A stretch of 48,155 nucleotides of DNA, from positions 1 to 48,155 of the forward strand of contig JANJTX010000186.1 of the NCBI GenBank assembly GCA_024710875.1, read 5' to 3'. Shown here piece by piece: positions 32,379 through 41,920 of this stretch; position 1 is the first letter of the stretch, and the number at the start of each line of letters is the position of its first letter. The notes under the pieces were generated by a model that was not told where the DNA came from, made no database searches, and saw nothing but the letters and a program-made list of their open reading frames with translations. A program made the translations under genes and the position numbers. The stretch comes from Anaerolineales bacterium. Lineage in GTDB: Bacteria > Chloroflexota > Anaerolineae > Anaerolineales > UBA11579.

Positions 32379-33146
32379 CTAGGGTTGGTCTCCGCGGGCG
32401 GGCTTCACCGCCTCAAATACATTTAAAAAGCACCAACCCGGCAGCCAGCCCAGAGCGGCATTGTACAGGCGGTGCAGCCCGACTACCCGCGCCGGCATCA
32501 GGTACGTCAGGGCCGAAATCAGCGGCAGGGTCGGGAACATCCCGCGCCGCCGTTCGATTTCAAAGCCGGCGGCTTTCAACAGGGCGGCGAATTCGTCTGC
32601 CGGCCGGTCGCCGATGTGGCGGTCAATCGTTGAGGTGCGCAGCAGTTTGCCCAGAAACAGAAAAGTGAAGCGCGAGGCGAAATGCGCCAGATTCGGTACC
32701 GAGAGCAGCAACCGCCCGCCCGGTTTCAGAATGCGGTACATCTGCGCCAGGGCGATTTCCTGCTGGTGGAAATGCATGTGCTCAATCACATCCAGACAGG
32801 TCACAATGTCATAACTCGCATCTGCCGCTTCCAGCGCCAGAATGTCGCCATGCATCACCGTGTCAGACTGATAATTAATGTCCAGCCCCAGCATATCCAG
32901 GCCGAACTCTTCCCGGCAGCGTTTGACCAGCACGCCTTCGCCGGCTCCCAGGTCAATGATTTTCCGGCCGCCGCCATGCCGTGCCAGAAATTCGCGGGCG
33001 TAGGCCATCTTGGCCAGATACACCGGCAGGTAGGGCCAGTTGGGGTTCAGGTGGATGTGGTAATCGCCTTTTTCTTCGTACTCCCCGGTCCGCACCGGGG
33101 CGGAGTCCGCATCCAGGTATTTACTGCGCGTGGGTTTCAGCTTCAT
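32379..33146 (-). CDS. Class I SAM-dependent methyltransferase
   Basis: The 255-residue protein has motif I KIIDLGAGEGVLVKRC, post-I acidic GLDINYQSD, and DIVTCLDVIEHMHFHQQE followed by LKPGGRLLLSVPN, typical of Methyltransf_11/23 families. An N-terminal segment (MKLKPTRSKYLDADSAPVRT) precedes the fold. The C-terminal part contains hydrophobic stretches near the end (about 205-245), consistent with membrane-bound acceptors. The start at 33146 follows AAGGGA at a good distance; an in-frame extension to 33392 would run into the upstream gene and is rejected. It likely methylates a sugar or lipid-linked intermediate of the surface glycan. Confidence 0.88.
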   Translation of the reverse strand: MKLKPTRSKYLDADSAPVRTGEYEEKGDYHIHLNPNWPYLPVYLAKMAYAREFLARHGGGRKIIDLGAGEGVLVKRCREEFGLDMLGLDINYQSDTVMHGDILALEAADASYDIVTCLDVIEHMHFHQQEIALAQMYRILKPGGRLLLSVPNLAHFASRFTFLFLGKLLRTSTIDRHIGDRPADEFAALLKAAGFEIERRRGMFPTLPLISALTYLMPARVVGLHRLYNAALGWLPGWCFLNVFEAVKPARGDQP

Positions 33147-33154
33147 AACGTCCC

Positions 33155-34072
33155 TTAGGGTTGAATTTCGGAGTTGGCCTGGGCGCGCGCCTGCGGCAGC
33201 AACTGCCCCACAAACAGCGCCCCCGGCAGGCTGGCGAGCGTGACCATCACCCGGAATACCAGCCCCATCACCAGACTGCTGTGCGGGCTGATGCCGCCAA
33301 AGGTCGCAAAGATATAGGTAATCGATAGTTCCTGCAAGCCCAGCCCATTGATGGAGATGGGAATCTGCGAAACAAAGTACACCAGACTCCACAGGCTGGC
33401 AATCAAAAAATAGGGCATGTCTTCATTCAGACCGTCCAGCAGGACGGCCATCGAGGCGAACCACACGCCCATGTGGGCAAAGGTAAACACCAGCGAGGCC
33501 AACGGGGCCTGCGGCCGTTTAACCCACTCTTTCAGGATTTCCAGCAGGCGGCGCAAAGCCTTACGAACCCGGTTGACCAGCCGCTGCGGGAAAGACAGGG
33601 CCGCGCTGGCGCTCACGGCGCCCCACCCGAATACATGCGCCGCCCCAAACGGGGCCAGCAACGCCATGCCCGCCATGCCCACCAGCCGGTCCATCACCAG
33701 CGTGGCCGTGCCGACGGCGGCGCCATAGCCGGCGCTGATGATGCCCGCCAGCCGCACGAGGTCGCCACCCACGGTGGTTGGCAGAAAATTGGCCGCGAAC
33801 AGACCGGCAAAGGTCAGGCGTAAGGTATGCAAAAAGGGGATCTCGGCCCCCGCCCCGCGCACCAGCACATGCCAGCGCAGGGTGACGAAGAGCCGCGAGA
33901 GCATGATGAGCCCAAACGCGCCCCAGAAATGGGCGGCATCCATCTCGCTGACCGCCTGGCGAATGTCCGCCTGCTGGCGTACCAGCAGCCAGCCCATCAG
34001 CCCCAGCGCCAGCAGGGTACCGCCCACCCGCAGGATGAGGCTGAATGAGGGCTTGGTCCGGGGTTCAGGCAT
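33155..34072 (-). CDS. Lysylphosphatidylglycerol-synthase-like (flippase-like) integral membrane protein
   Basis: This 305-residue protein has about seven or eight membrane helices. The conserved block LRLTFAGLFAANFLPTTVGG followed by DLVRL, then TLVMDRLVGM, is typical of the UPF0104/LPG_synthase_TM family that includes archaeal AglD-associated proteins and the MprF membrane domain. Stand-alone members next to glycosyltransferases are thought to act on lipid-linked sugars, perhaps as flippases. The stop lies 8 nt before the methyltransferase start, and its own start overlaps the GT2 stop by 8 nt. Function is inferred only from family and context. Confidence 0.88.
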   Translation of the reverse strand: MPEPRTKPSFSLILRVGGTLLALGLMGWLLVRQQADIRQAVSEMDAAHFWGAFGLIMLSRLFVTLRWHVLVRGAGAEIPFLHTLRLTFAGLFAANFLPTTVGGDLVRLAGIISAGYGAAVGTATLVMDRLVGMAGMALLAPFGAAHVFGWGAVSASAALSFPQRLVNRVRKALRRLLEILKEWVKRPQAPLASLVFTFAHMGVWFASMAVLLDGLNEDMPYFLIASLWSLVYFVSQIPISINGLGLQELSITYIFATFGGISPHSSLVMGLVFRVMVTLASLPGALFVGQLLPQARAQANSEIQP

Positions 34073-35099
34073 GCGGCTCGCTGGGTTCGTCGCCCTGAAT
34101 CACAAAGCGCACGGTGTAAATCGGTTTGGACTGCGACTCGTGGTAGGTGCGCACGACAATCTCGGCAATCAGCCCCAGCAGGATGGATTGCACGCCCAGC
34201 ACCGTGAGCATGATGCTCAACAGGAAAATCGGCGAGGTCGTGGTCTCGGCCAGAAAGACGATTTTGCGATAGAGCAGGTACAGGAAGCCGCTGCCGGAGA
34301 TGCCAATCAGCCCCAGGCCGAAACCGCCGAACAGGTAAATTGGTTTGTTTACATAGCCGCTCAAAAACTTGACTGTGAAGAGGTCCAGCACGACCTTGAC
34401 CGTGCGGTTCAGGCCGTAATTGGTCTTGCCAAATTTGCGCGGGTGGTGGCGCACCACCACTTCGGTGATTTTGGCGCCGACATAGCCGGCATAGGCCGGG
34501 ATGAAGCGGTGCATCTCGCCATACAACCGGAAGCCGGTCAGCACCTCGCGGCGGTAGGCCTTGAGGGTGCAGCCGTAGTCATGCAGGCCAACGCCGGTCA
34601 CTTTGGAGATAATCCAGTTGGCGATGCGCGACGGGAAGGTGCGGGTGAAGAAGGCATCCTGGCGGTCCTTGCGCCAGCCGCTGACTAAATCGTAGCCTTC
34701 GTTAATCTTATCCAGCAGCATCGGGATGTCGGCCGGGTCATTCTGCAGGTCGCTGTCCATCAGCACGATGATGTCGCCGCGGGCGTAGTCAATGCCGGCC
34801 GAAATGGCGGCCGTCTGCCCGAAGTTGCGCCGCAACGCCACCACGCGGGTGTGTTGCGGGTCGCCCCCGGCCAGGATTTCCAGGGCTTGCAAACTGCCAT
34901 CCCGGCTGCCATCATCCACAAACACGACTTCCCAGGTGGTCGGGTAATCATCCAGGGCTTCATGCAAGGCCTTGTGCAGCAGCGGCACGCTCTTCAGTTC
35001 GTTGTAAACCGGGATAACGACCGAGACCTGCACCGGTGAATCGACCGCCCGCGCCGGAATGGCGTTGGGGCGCATGATGTCTTTTTGGGTGGCCATCAT
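34065..35099 (-). CDS. Family 2 glycosyltransferase with two C-terminal TM helices (GtrB/ArnC-like)
   Basis: In this 344-residue protein the GT-A domain spans about residues 23-235: VSVVIPVYNELKSVPLL, VDDGSRDGSLQAL, metal-binding Asp115/Asp117 in LMDSDLQNDPADIP, and RKFGKTNYGLNRT near the end. Two helices near 245-268 and 277-300 span the membrane. This fits enzymes that transfer a sugar from a nucleotide to undecaprenyl phosphate on the cytoplasmic side. Paired with the GT-C-like proteins around it, it could feed modification or branching of a glycan outside the cell. The start is ATGATG; the first overlaps the preceding stop as ATGA. Confidence 0.92.
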   Translation of the reverse strand: MMATQKDIMRPNAIPARAVDSPVQVSVVIPVYNELKSVPLLHKALHEALDDYPTTWEVVFVDDGSRDGSLQALEILAGGDPQHTRVVALRRNFGQTAAISAGIDYARGDIIVLMDSDLQNDPADIPMLLDKINEGYDLVSGWRKDRQDAFFTRTFPSRIANWIISKVTGVGLHDYGCTLKAYRREVLTGFRLYGEMHRFIPAYAGYVGAKITEVVVRHHPRKFGKTNYGLNRTVKVVLDLFTVKFLSGYVNKPIYLFGGFGLGLIGISGSGFLYLLYRKIVFLAETTTSPIFLLSIMLTVLGVQSILLGLIAEIVVRTYHESQSKPIYTVRFVIQGDEPSEPHA

Positions 35100-37177
35100 T
35101 CACACCCCCGAATGTCATACAGTTTGCGGAAGTTCACCCGGCTGGTATCCCACACTTCAGTCATCAGAGTTACGCAGGGTTGGGCCTCCAGAGCGGCAAT
35201 CTGGTCCAGCATCGTGTCGCTCGGCCAGCGGTTGCTCACCAGCACAAACTCCATGCCATAATCCACCAGCACATCCAGATCCAGGTCGGTCAGCAGACTC
35301 TGCCAGCGCCGTGTGACCGGCTCATCCAGCAGTTGCTCGGCCAGCCGCCCGGTCAGCACGGTGGCATTGCCCGGGTTGCCGAAAATCCGAGCGTTATAGG
35401 GCAGCGTATCCCAGATTTCGCTGGCTAGTTGGGCATCCAGTTCGGTGTAACGATGCGCCAGTTGGGTGGTGGATACCGCCGTGAGTTGGATGCCGGCCAG
35501 CATCAGCCCGCCGAACATCATTAATGCCAGGCTTACCGCCCCCGCCCGCCGTAGTAGCGCGGGCCAATTCACATCCCGCCCGGCCACGGCCAGCGCCAGC
35601 ATCAGCCCCCAGGCCACCAGCGCCTGCCAGGTGAGGCGCGAGATATCGCGCCCGGCTTCGTATTGCAGGAAAATCGGCAGGGCAAAGCCAATCCACGAGC
35701 TCAAGGCCACCACACCCAGTGGCCAGTCTCCGGCTTGGGCGCGCCGCCAGGCCCAGGCTGTCAGCCAGGGCGTGAACAGAATCACCGGCCCCAGTTCAAA
35801 CAAGCCGACAATCAACTGAAACGGCGAGAAGAGGCTCAGCGGCTCAAAGTGGGCCGAGAGAATCGCCGGCGGCCATTGCAGCGAGAAGCCAAGGATGTTT
35901 GGCCCGACCCCAACCGGGGCCAGCGGCGGCAGCCAGGTCAGCAGCCATCCGGCTACCCCGCTGCCGACTGCCTGCAGCCAGTGCAGCCGAGCTTCCACCC
36001 CGCCGCCTTCGAATCCGAAAATCACCTTGCGGGCGAGTTCGGTCAGCGTGCCGCCCTGCGTCAGCGCAATTGGCACGGAGAGCGCCAGCCCCGCCAGATG
36101 CTGGCGAAAAACGGGCGTGAGGGCTTCGCGCTGCCGCCAGTAGAATAGGGCCGCTAACCCAAAGGTCGCCAGCCACACCAGGCCGTAGGTGGTTTCCCAC
36201 ACCAGCGCCCACATGGCGTACACCACCGCCAGCAGCAACGGCGCAAAGCGATGGCGGATGCGGGTGGCCGTCAGCCACAGCAACAGAAAAATTGAAAGCG
36301 AAGTCGCCTGCGCACCCTGATGTGACATCACCAGCGGGTCATAGATGCCATTCAGAAAGGCGAAAATATAGGGTGAGGGCGGGCCGCCGTCAATCGTCCA
36401 GCCCGTCAGTAACGCCTGAGAGAACGGCAGGTTGACGAAGGCGCTGGTGCCGGTGAGGTTCACCACCGCATCGGCCCGCAGGAGCAGGCCGGGCGGCAGC
36501 AACAGCAGCAGGTAGCGCGTGCCGCTGGCGAAGGCCAGTACCGCCGCCGCCAGCAAGGCCCCGCGGGTGCTCTTGATATAACGCCGCCCCAGCAGCCCGG
36601 CCAGCAGCAGGGCCAGCGCCCACACGATGGCCTTGCCGAGGTCAAAGGCGCTCCAGGGCATCATCCCGCCCAGGCGCATCAGGCTCGCGCCCAGCAGTTG
36701 AAAGCCGTAATGGTAGATGTGCTTGAGCGGGTAATCCAGATAGAAACGCGGCGGGATGTCCCCGCCCGCCATAATGGAAATCAGCGAGAGGTTTTTGTGC
36801 TCGTCAAAAATCGCCAGGCCTTTGCCAGTCAGCAGGAAGAAATAGGTCAGCGCCAGCCCGGCGGCCAGCCAGGGCCAGGCCTTGAGGTCGGCCAGGTCCA
36901 GCCAGCGCTCGCCGCTGCGCCAGGCCGCCAGTGCGCCCGCCAGCAGTATCAGCCCGCCGGAAAGCGAAAACGCCAGCATCGGCGGCAGCCAGTGCGCCAG
37001 CAGGTTGGTAACCCACAGGTAAAGCACCAGCCCCAGCCCAAAGCCGACCACCAGCCGTTCGCGGTTTTTCAGCCGGAAGAGGTGCGTTGCCAGCAGCCAA
37101 CCGCCGCCCCACCACAGCAGCAGCACGCCCAGCCAGGGCAGCAAACTTAACGGATTTCCATCGCGATACCAGTACAT
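35096..37177 (-). CDS. Large polytopic membrane protein, GT-C-like
   Basis: The product has 693 residues with about fourteen membrane helices and a soluble C-terminal region (about 590-693). After the first helices, the loop LAIFDEHKNLSLISIMAGGD carries an acidic DEH motif in the place where GT-C enzymes keep their catalytic acid, followed by FYLDYPLKHIYHYGFQLLG. This suggests a polyprenyl-phosphate-sugar-dependent glycosyltransferase acting outside the membrane, but no family is certain. It overlaps the GT2 gene that could make its donor by four bases. AAGGAC lies about 8 nt before the ATG. A DUF2298-like assignment is also possible. Confidence 0.75.
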   Translation of the reverse strand: MYWYRDGNPLSLLPWLGVLLLWWGGGWLLATHLFRLKNRERLVVGFGLGLVLYLWVTNLLAHWLPPMLAFSLSGGLILLAGALAAWRSGERWLDLADLKAWPWLAAGLALTYFFLLTGKGLAIFDEHKNLSLISIMAGGDIPPRFYLDYPLKHIYHYGFQLLGASLMRLGGMMPWSAFDLGKAIVWALALLLAGLLGRRYIKSTRGALLAAAVLAFASGTRYLLLLLPPGLLLRADAVVNLTGTSAFVNLPFSQALLTGWTIDGGPPSPYIFAFLNGIYDPLVMSHQGAQATSLSIFLLLWLTATRIRHRFAPLLLAVVYAMWALVWETTYGLVWLATFGLAALFYWRQREALTPVFRQHLAGLALSVPIALTQGGTLTELARKVIFGFEGGGVEARLHWLQAVGSGVAGWLLTWLPPLAPVGVGPNILGFSLQWPPAILSAHFEPLSLFSPFQLIVGLFELGPVILFTPWLTAWAWRRAQAGDWPLGVVALSSWIGFALPIFLQYEAGRDISRLTWQALVAWGLMLALAVAGRDVNWPALLRRAGAVSLALMMFGGLMLAGIQLTAVSTTQLAHRYTELDAQLASEIWDTLPYNARIFGNPGNATVLTGRLAEQLLDEPVTRRWQSLLTDLDLDVLVDYGMEFVLVSNRWPSDTMLDQIAALEAQPCVTLMTEVWDTSRVNFRKLYDIRGCE

Positions 37178-37255
37178 CGGCAGTCCTTGGAGGGTTCAGA
37201 TTCTCTGGTGCGAAAAGCGGCGTGATTCTACCATGCGGAGGGTTAAGCAACCCGC

Positions 37256-38251
<996 letters not shown>

Positions 38252-38262
38252 TTAACAGCCGG

Positions 38263-38268
38263 ATTATA
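38263..38268 (-). promoter_or_regulatory. -10 box upstream of gmd
   Basis: TGTATAAT on the minus strand lies about 40 nt before the gmd ATG. The short leader contains AAGGAG, so this start is leadered, unlike several others in the window. No strong -35 is seen. Confidence 0.45.
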
Positions 38269-38322
38269 CAATGCCCCTGTGTGGTCTCGGTCGCGTGGAA
38301 GTGCCAAAAGAAAATAGGTTTG

Positions 38323-38421
38323 TCATTGCGAGCGGTCAAATGCCAGAGGCATTTGCCAACGAAGCAATCTGGAGTCTGGCAGGAAAGATTGCTTCGTCGG
38401 ACTTCGTCCTCCTCGCAATGA
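38323..38421. repeat. Compound inverted-repeat element of about 100 bp
   Basis: The ends TCATTGCGAG and CTCGCAATGA are perfect inverse copies. Inside lie a hairpin CAAATGCC-AGA-GGCATTTG (38337-38355) and a second exact inverted pair CGAAGCAATCT (38360-38370) / AGATTGCTTCG (38386-38396). It has no coding capacity and looks like a non-autonomous dispersed element. It sits in the 226-bp gap between gmd and the next glycosyltransferase gene; the rest of the gap holds the gmd promoter. Confidence 0.85.
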
Positions 38422-38450
38422 TAGATTAGCTCACGAACATAGCTGCGCCG

Positions 38451-39560
38451 TCAGCCTTCCACCACTTGCCGCGCCCGCGCCTCCCAGGTGTGCTGCTCGG
38501 CGGTGGCGCGGCCGGCCGCCCCCAGCGCTGCCCGGCGGGCCGGGTCCTTGGCCAGCATGCGCAGGGTATCCGCCCAGGGCTGGGGGTCCTCCGGGGGCAG
38601 CAAGACGGCATTCGTTTCATTCAACACTTCCTGCAAGACCGGCAACGCCGAGGCCAGCACCGGCCGCTCACAGGCCAGATACTCGAACATCTTCATCGGG
38701 CTCAAATAGCGGCCGATATCCCCCCCGGAAGAGGCCGCCACACGTTTCTGGTAGGGCATCAGCAGCACATCGCAAGCGGCCTGGTAACGCGGCAACTCTG
38801 CATTTGGCACAAAGCCGGGCAGGCGCACATTTGGCAGATTGGCGGCCAGCGCCCGCACCCGGCTCACGTCCGCGGGTTCGCCGCCTACGAGCAGGAAGTT
38901 GATTTCCGGGGCGCGCTGTGCCACTTCTAAAATCAATTCTGCCCCGCGCCCATCGTACAGGTGGCCGGTGTAGCCAGCGGTGAAGGTCTGCGGCAGGTCC
39001 AGTTTGGCCCGCGCCGTTTCCGGGCCGGGCAAATCTGCGTAGCGCGCCAGGTCTACGCCATCGGGCGCAATCAGGGTGAAGCCCGGCTCCAGCGGAAAGT
39101 TGAACGCGCGGCTCAAGTCCTGTGCCAGGGCCTGGCTGATGCACACCAACCGGTCGGCGTAGCGGCCGCGCATAAACAAGGCGAACAACAGCGGCCCCAG
39201 CGCGCCCTGCGGCCGGTCGTGCATTTCCAGCACGGTGGGCAGCCGCCGCGCCGCCAGCGCCGCCGCCTGTGGCTGGCGGGTGAAGACCATGTGCGCCCCC
39301 CAGCGGCGGGCATGCCGTACCGCCGTGGCGGCGTAGCCGTAGCCGCGCCAGCGTGGGCCATCCAGCCAGGCGATTTCAAACGCGGTGGTCAGGCCGTAAT
39401 GGCGCGCCAGTTCTTCCCATTTGAGGCCGGGCGCGGCCCCGGGGGCAAGCAGGCGGACATCGTGCCCCAGCCCGGCAAAGGCCTGGGCCATTTTCATCGT
39501 CTGAATGCTGTTGGCCGTGCGGGCCGGGATGGCGGACGGTGCAATCAGGCAGATTTTCAT
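38451..39560 (-). CDS. Glycosyltransferase family 4-like
   Basis: This 369-residue GT-B protein begins MKICLIAPSAIPARTANSIQ and has the FTAGYTGHLYDGRGAELILE donor-domain start. PMKMFEYLACERPVLASALP replaces the classical E-x7-E motif in the manner of many GT4 relatives. It overlaps the flippase gene by four bases (ATGA). It is separated from gmd by the repeat element at 38323-38421, so the locus may be read as two transcripts. Donor and acceptor are unknown. Confidence 0.9.
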   Translation of the reverse strand: MKICLIAPSAIPARTANSIQTMKMAQAFAGLGHDVRLLAPGAAPGLKWEELARHYGLTTAFEIAWLDGPRWRGYGYAATAVRHARRWGAHMVFTRQPQAAALAARRLPTVLEMHDRPQGALGPLLFALFMRGRYADRLVCISQALAQDLSRAFNFPLEPGFTLIAPDGVDLARYADLPGPETARAKLDLPQTFTAGYTGHLYDGRGAELILEVAQRAPEINFLLVGGEPADVSRVRALAANLPNVRLPGFVPNAELPRYQAACDVLLMPYQKRVAASSGGDIGRYLSPMKMFEYLACERPVLASALPVLQEVLNETNAVLLPPEDPQPWADTLRMLAKDPARRAALGAAGRATAEQHTWEARARQVVEG

Positions 39561-40909
39561 GCCGCTCCGCCCGCGGCCAGCTTGTTACGCAAATCCGCCC
39601 GTACGCGCAGCACGGCCAGCCCAATGGTAAAGATATAGTAGCCGGAGAGCAGGGCCGCAAAGCCCGCCGCCCCGTAGCGCTCACCGACCGCGAACACACC
39701 CGCGACTTTCAAGACCATCCCAACTACATTGACGAGAGTCGGGTACACCGGCCGGTTAAAGGCCAGCAGGGCGACCCGGTTCCAATAGAAGATATTCACA
39801 AACAGATAGCCAATCAGCAGCACCACCAGCGGGGCATAGGCCGGCAGGTAGGCTTCTCCGGCGTACAGGGTAATAACCGGCTTGCCGAACAGGATGAGGC
39901 CGATGGTTACCGGCAACGAGTACAACGAAGCCATGAACGAGCCGCGCCGCAAGACATGCCGCACGCTGGCCCAGTCTTTCTTGGCCACGGAGCGCGCCAG
40001 CTCCGGGTAGGTGGTGCTTGCCAGCGGGCTGATGGGGATTTGCAGCAGGCCAATCAGGCTGCGGGCGGCGTTGTAAAACCCGCCGACGGTGTTGCCCAGG
40101 AAGCCATTGACCCACAGGTCTTCGCTGTCTTTGGCTACCAGGCTGACGGTGGCGCTTAAATTGGTGCTGAAGGCGAAGGTTAGCAAACTCCGGCGGTCTT
40201 CCTGCAAAACCGCGATAGGCGTGCGCCACCAGCCCGCGCCCCACTTCTGGCTGGCGGTGCGCAAGGCCAGCGTCACCATTGCCGCCGAGCGCACCAGCCG
40301 CCCGGCCAGTTCGGCGAGGATGATTTCCCCCAGCCCGCCGCCGCCAAAGAACACCAGCAACGTGCCGCCCAGCCGCACCACGCTTTGGGCCCCATCAATC
40401 ACGGCCTTGGCATTAAAGCGGTCAAAGACCTGCAAAATGCCATCCGAACTGTCAAAAACGATGTTAATCAGCACCAGCGAGCCGTACAGGATGAACCACA
40501 TTTCCGTGCCGGGTTGGTCAGAGAATCGCTCGACCGCCAGCGGGGCCAGCCAGGCAATCAGCCCAAAAGCCGCCAGACTTCCGAGGGCCTCCAGCCCGGC
40601 CGCCAGTTTGTAGACCGCCGCGGCCTTCTGGGTTTCGCCGCGCTCCTGGTACAGGCGCACATAGCGCACCACGAGTTCATCGATCCGGAAAGCGGTCAGA
40701 CGGTTGAGTACATTGGTAAAGGTCGCCAGTGCTCCCAGCAAGCCGACCCCGGCCGGCTCCAGTACCCGGAATTGGAAGTAGTTCTGCGCCATGCCCAGCG
40801 CGGCGGCGAACACGGTGGCGCTTACGAGATAAGACGAATTGCGCACAATCCGGCGCAATATCTCGGTTTCAAAAATACGGTGGTAGAGGGCGCGCAGGCG
40901 GGCGAGCAT
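39557..40909 (-). CDS. Oligosaccharide flippase family protein (Wzx-like)
   Basis: The 450-residue MOP-superfamily exporter has about twelve to fourteen helices. NSSYLVSATVFAAALGMAQN in the first helix region, a central ANTI-like loop with KDSEDLWVNGFLGNTVGGFY, and SPLASTTYPELARSVAKKDW are typical of Wzx proteins. It would flip lipid-linked repeat units to the outer face. The start is taken at ATG 40909; a TTG at 40915 two codons earlier is also possible. No polymerase or chain-length regulator is recognised next to it. Confidence 0.9.
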   Translation of the reverse strand: MLARLRALYHRIFETEILRRIVRNSSYLVSATVFAAALGMAQNYFQFRVLEPAGVGLLGALATFTNVLNRLTAFRIDELVVRYVRLYQERGETQKAAAVYKLAAGLEALGSLAAFGLIAWLAPLAVERFSDQPGTEMWFILYGSLVLINIVFDSSDGILQVFDRFNAKAVIDGAQSVVRLGGTLLVFFGGGGLGEIILAELAGRLVRSAAMVTLALRTASQKWGAGWWRTPIAVLQEDRRSLLTFAFSTNLSATVSLVAKDSEDLWVNGFLGNTVGGFYNAARSLIGLLQIPISPLASTTYPELARSVAKKDWASVRHVLRRGSFMASLYSLPVTIGLILFGKPVITLYAGEAYLPAYAPLVVLLIGYLFVNIFYWNRVALLAFNRPVYPTLVNVVGMVLKVAGVFAVGERYGAAGFAALLSGYYIFTIGLAVLRVRADLRNKLAAGGAA

Positions 40910-40945
40910 CAGCAAGATTCCAGTCTGTTCATTGAGACGTGCGGC

Positions 40946-41920
40946 TCAATCCGTGAGGATGTTCTTCGCCCATGCGCGGTTTTCGCGGTACCAGTCCACC
41001 AGCCGCCGCACGCCCTCGACCAGCGGCACCTGCGCCTCCCAGCCCAGCAGCGCGCCGGCTTTGCTTACATCGGCCCAGTTGGCGAGCATATCGGCCTTGT
41101 GGAAGGGGCCGTGCTCTATTTGCGCTTTCTGCCCCAGTTCCTCTTCCAGCAGGGCAATCAGGGCATTAATTGTGATTTGTTCGTGGCCGCCCAGATTGAC
41201 GATTTCATAGCCCACCGGCTTGAGCGCCAGCACCGTGCCGCGGGCGATGTCATCCACATAGGTAAAGCCACGCGACTGCTCGCCATCCCCATTCACCAGC
41301 ACCGGCTCGCCCTCCGCAATCCACTTGGCAAAGCGGAACATGCTCATATCCGGCCGGCCAGCCGGGCCATAGACCGTAAAGTAGCGCACCACGGTGACAT
41401 CAATGCCAAACAGGTAATGGTAGGCGTGGCACAGGGCCTCGGCCCCTTTTTTGCTGGCGGCGTAGGCCTGCAAGGGCTGGCTGCTCTCGGCGGTTTCAGG
41501 GGTCGGCAGGGGCGCATCCGCCCCGTAGATGCTGCTGGTCGAGGCCAGCACAAATTTCTTAATCTCGTGGTGGCGGCACAGTTCCAGCAGGTTGAGCGTG
41601 CCGGTGGTGTTGGTGTTCAGGTATTCCCACGGGTCTTCGAGGCTGGCGCGCACCCCGGCCCGCGCTGCCAGGTTGATGACCGCGTCGTATGGGCCGTGTT
41701 CAGCCAGGGCCGGGATGCATTCTTTCTCGGCGATGTCCAACTGCAAAAACGAAAAACCGGCCTGCTGGCGCAGCCGTTCCAGGCGGTATTCTTTCATCCG
41801 CACGTCATAGGCGGGGCTGAGGTTGTCTACCCCCACCACTTCATGCCCATCGGCCAGCAGCAGTTCGGCGGTGCGAGCGGCGATGAAACCGGCCGCCCCG
41901 GCCAGCAGGTAACGCGCCAT
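40946..41920 (-). CDS. NAD-dependent sugar epimerase (UDP-uronate 4-epimerase-like)
   Basis: This 324-residue extended SDR protein has the nucleotide loop LLAGAAGFIAARTAELLLAD, VVGVDNLSPAYD, AARAGVRASLEDPWEYLNTN (with N-x-T-G-T-L following), the serine in LASTSSIYG and the catalytic YAASKKGAE. The VRYFTVYGPAGRPDM block is the one seen in UDP-glucuronate 4-epimerases. Its start shares a base with the dehydrogenase stop (TAATG), which strongly suggests that it acts on the uronate formed by that enzyme. Whether the sugar is N-acetylated is not decided. Confidence 0.92.
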   Translation of the reverse strand: MARYLLAGAAGFIAARTAELLLADGHEVVGVDNLSPAYDVRMKEYRLERLRQQAGFSFLQLDIAEKECIPALAEHGPYDAVINLAARAGVRASLEDPWEYLNTNTTGTLNLLELCRHHEIKKFVLASTSSIYGADAPLPTPETAESSQPLQAYAASKKGAEALCHAYHYLFGIDVTVVRYFTVYGPAGRPDMSMFRFAKWIAEGEPVLVNGDGEQSRGFTYVDDIARGTVLALKPVGYEIVNLGGHEQITINALIALLEEELGQKAQIEHGPFHKADMLANWADVSKAGALLGWEAQVPLVEGVRRLVDWYRENRAWAKNILTD

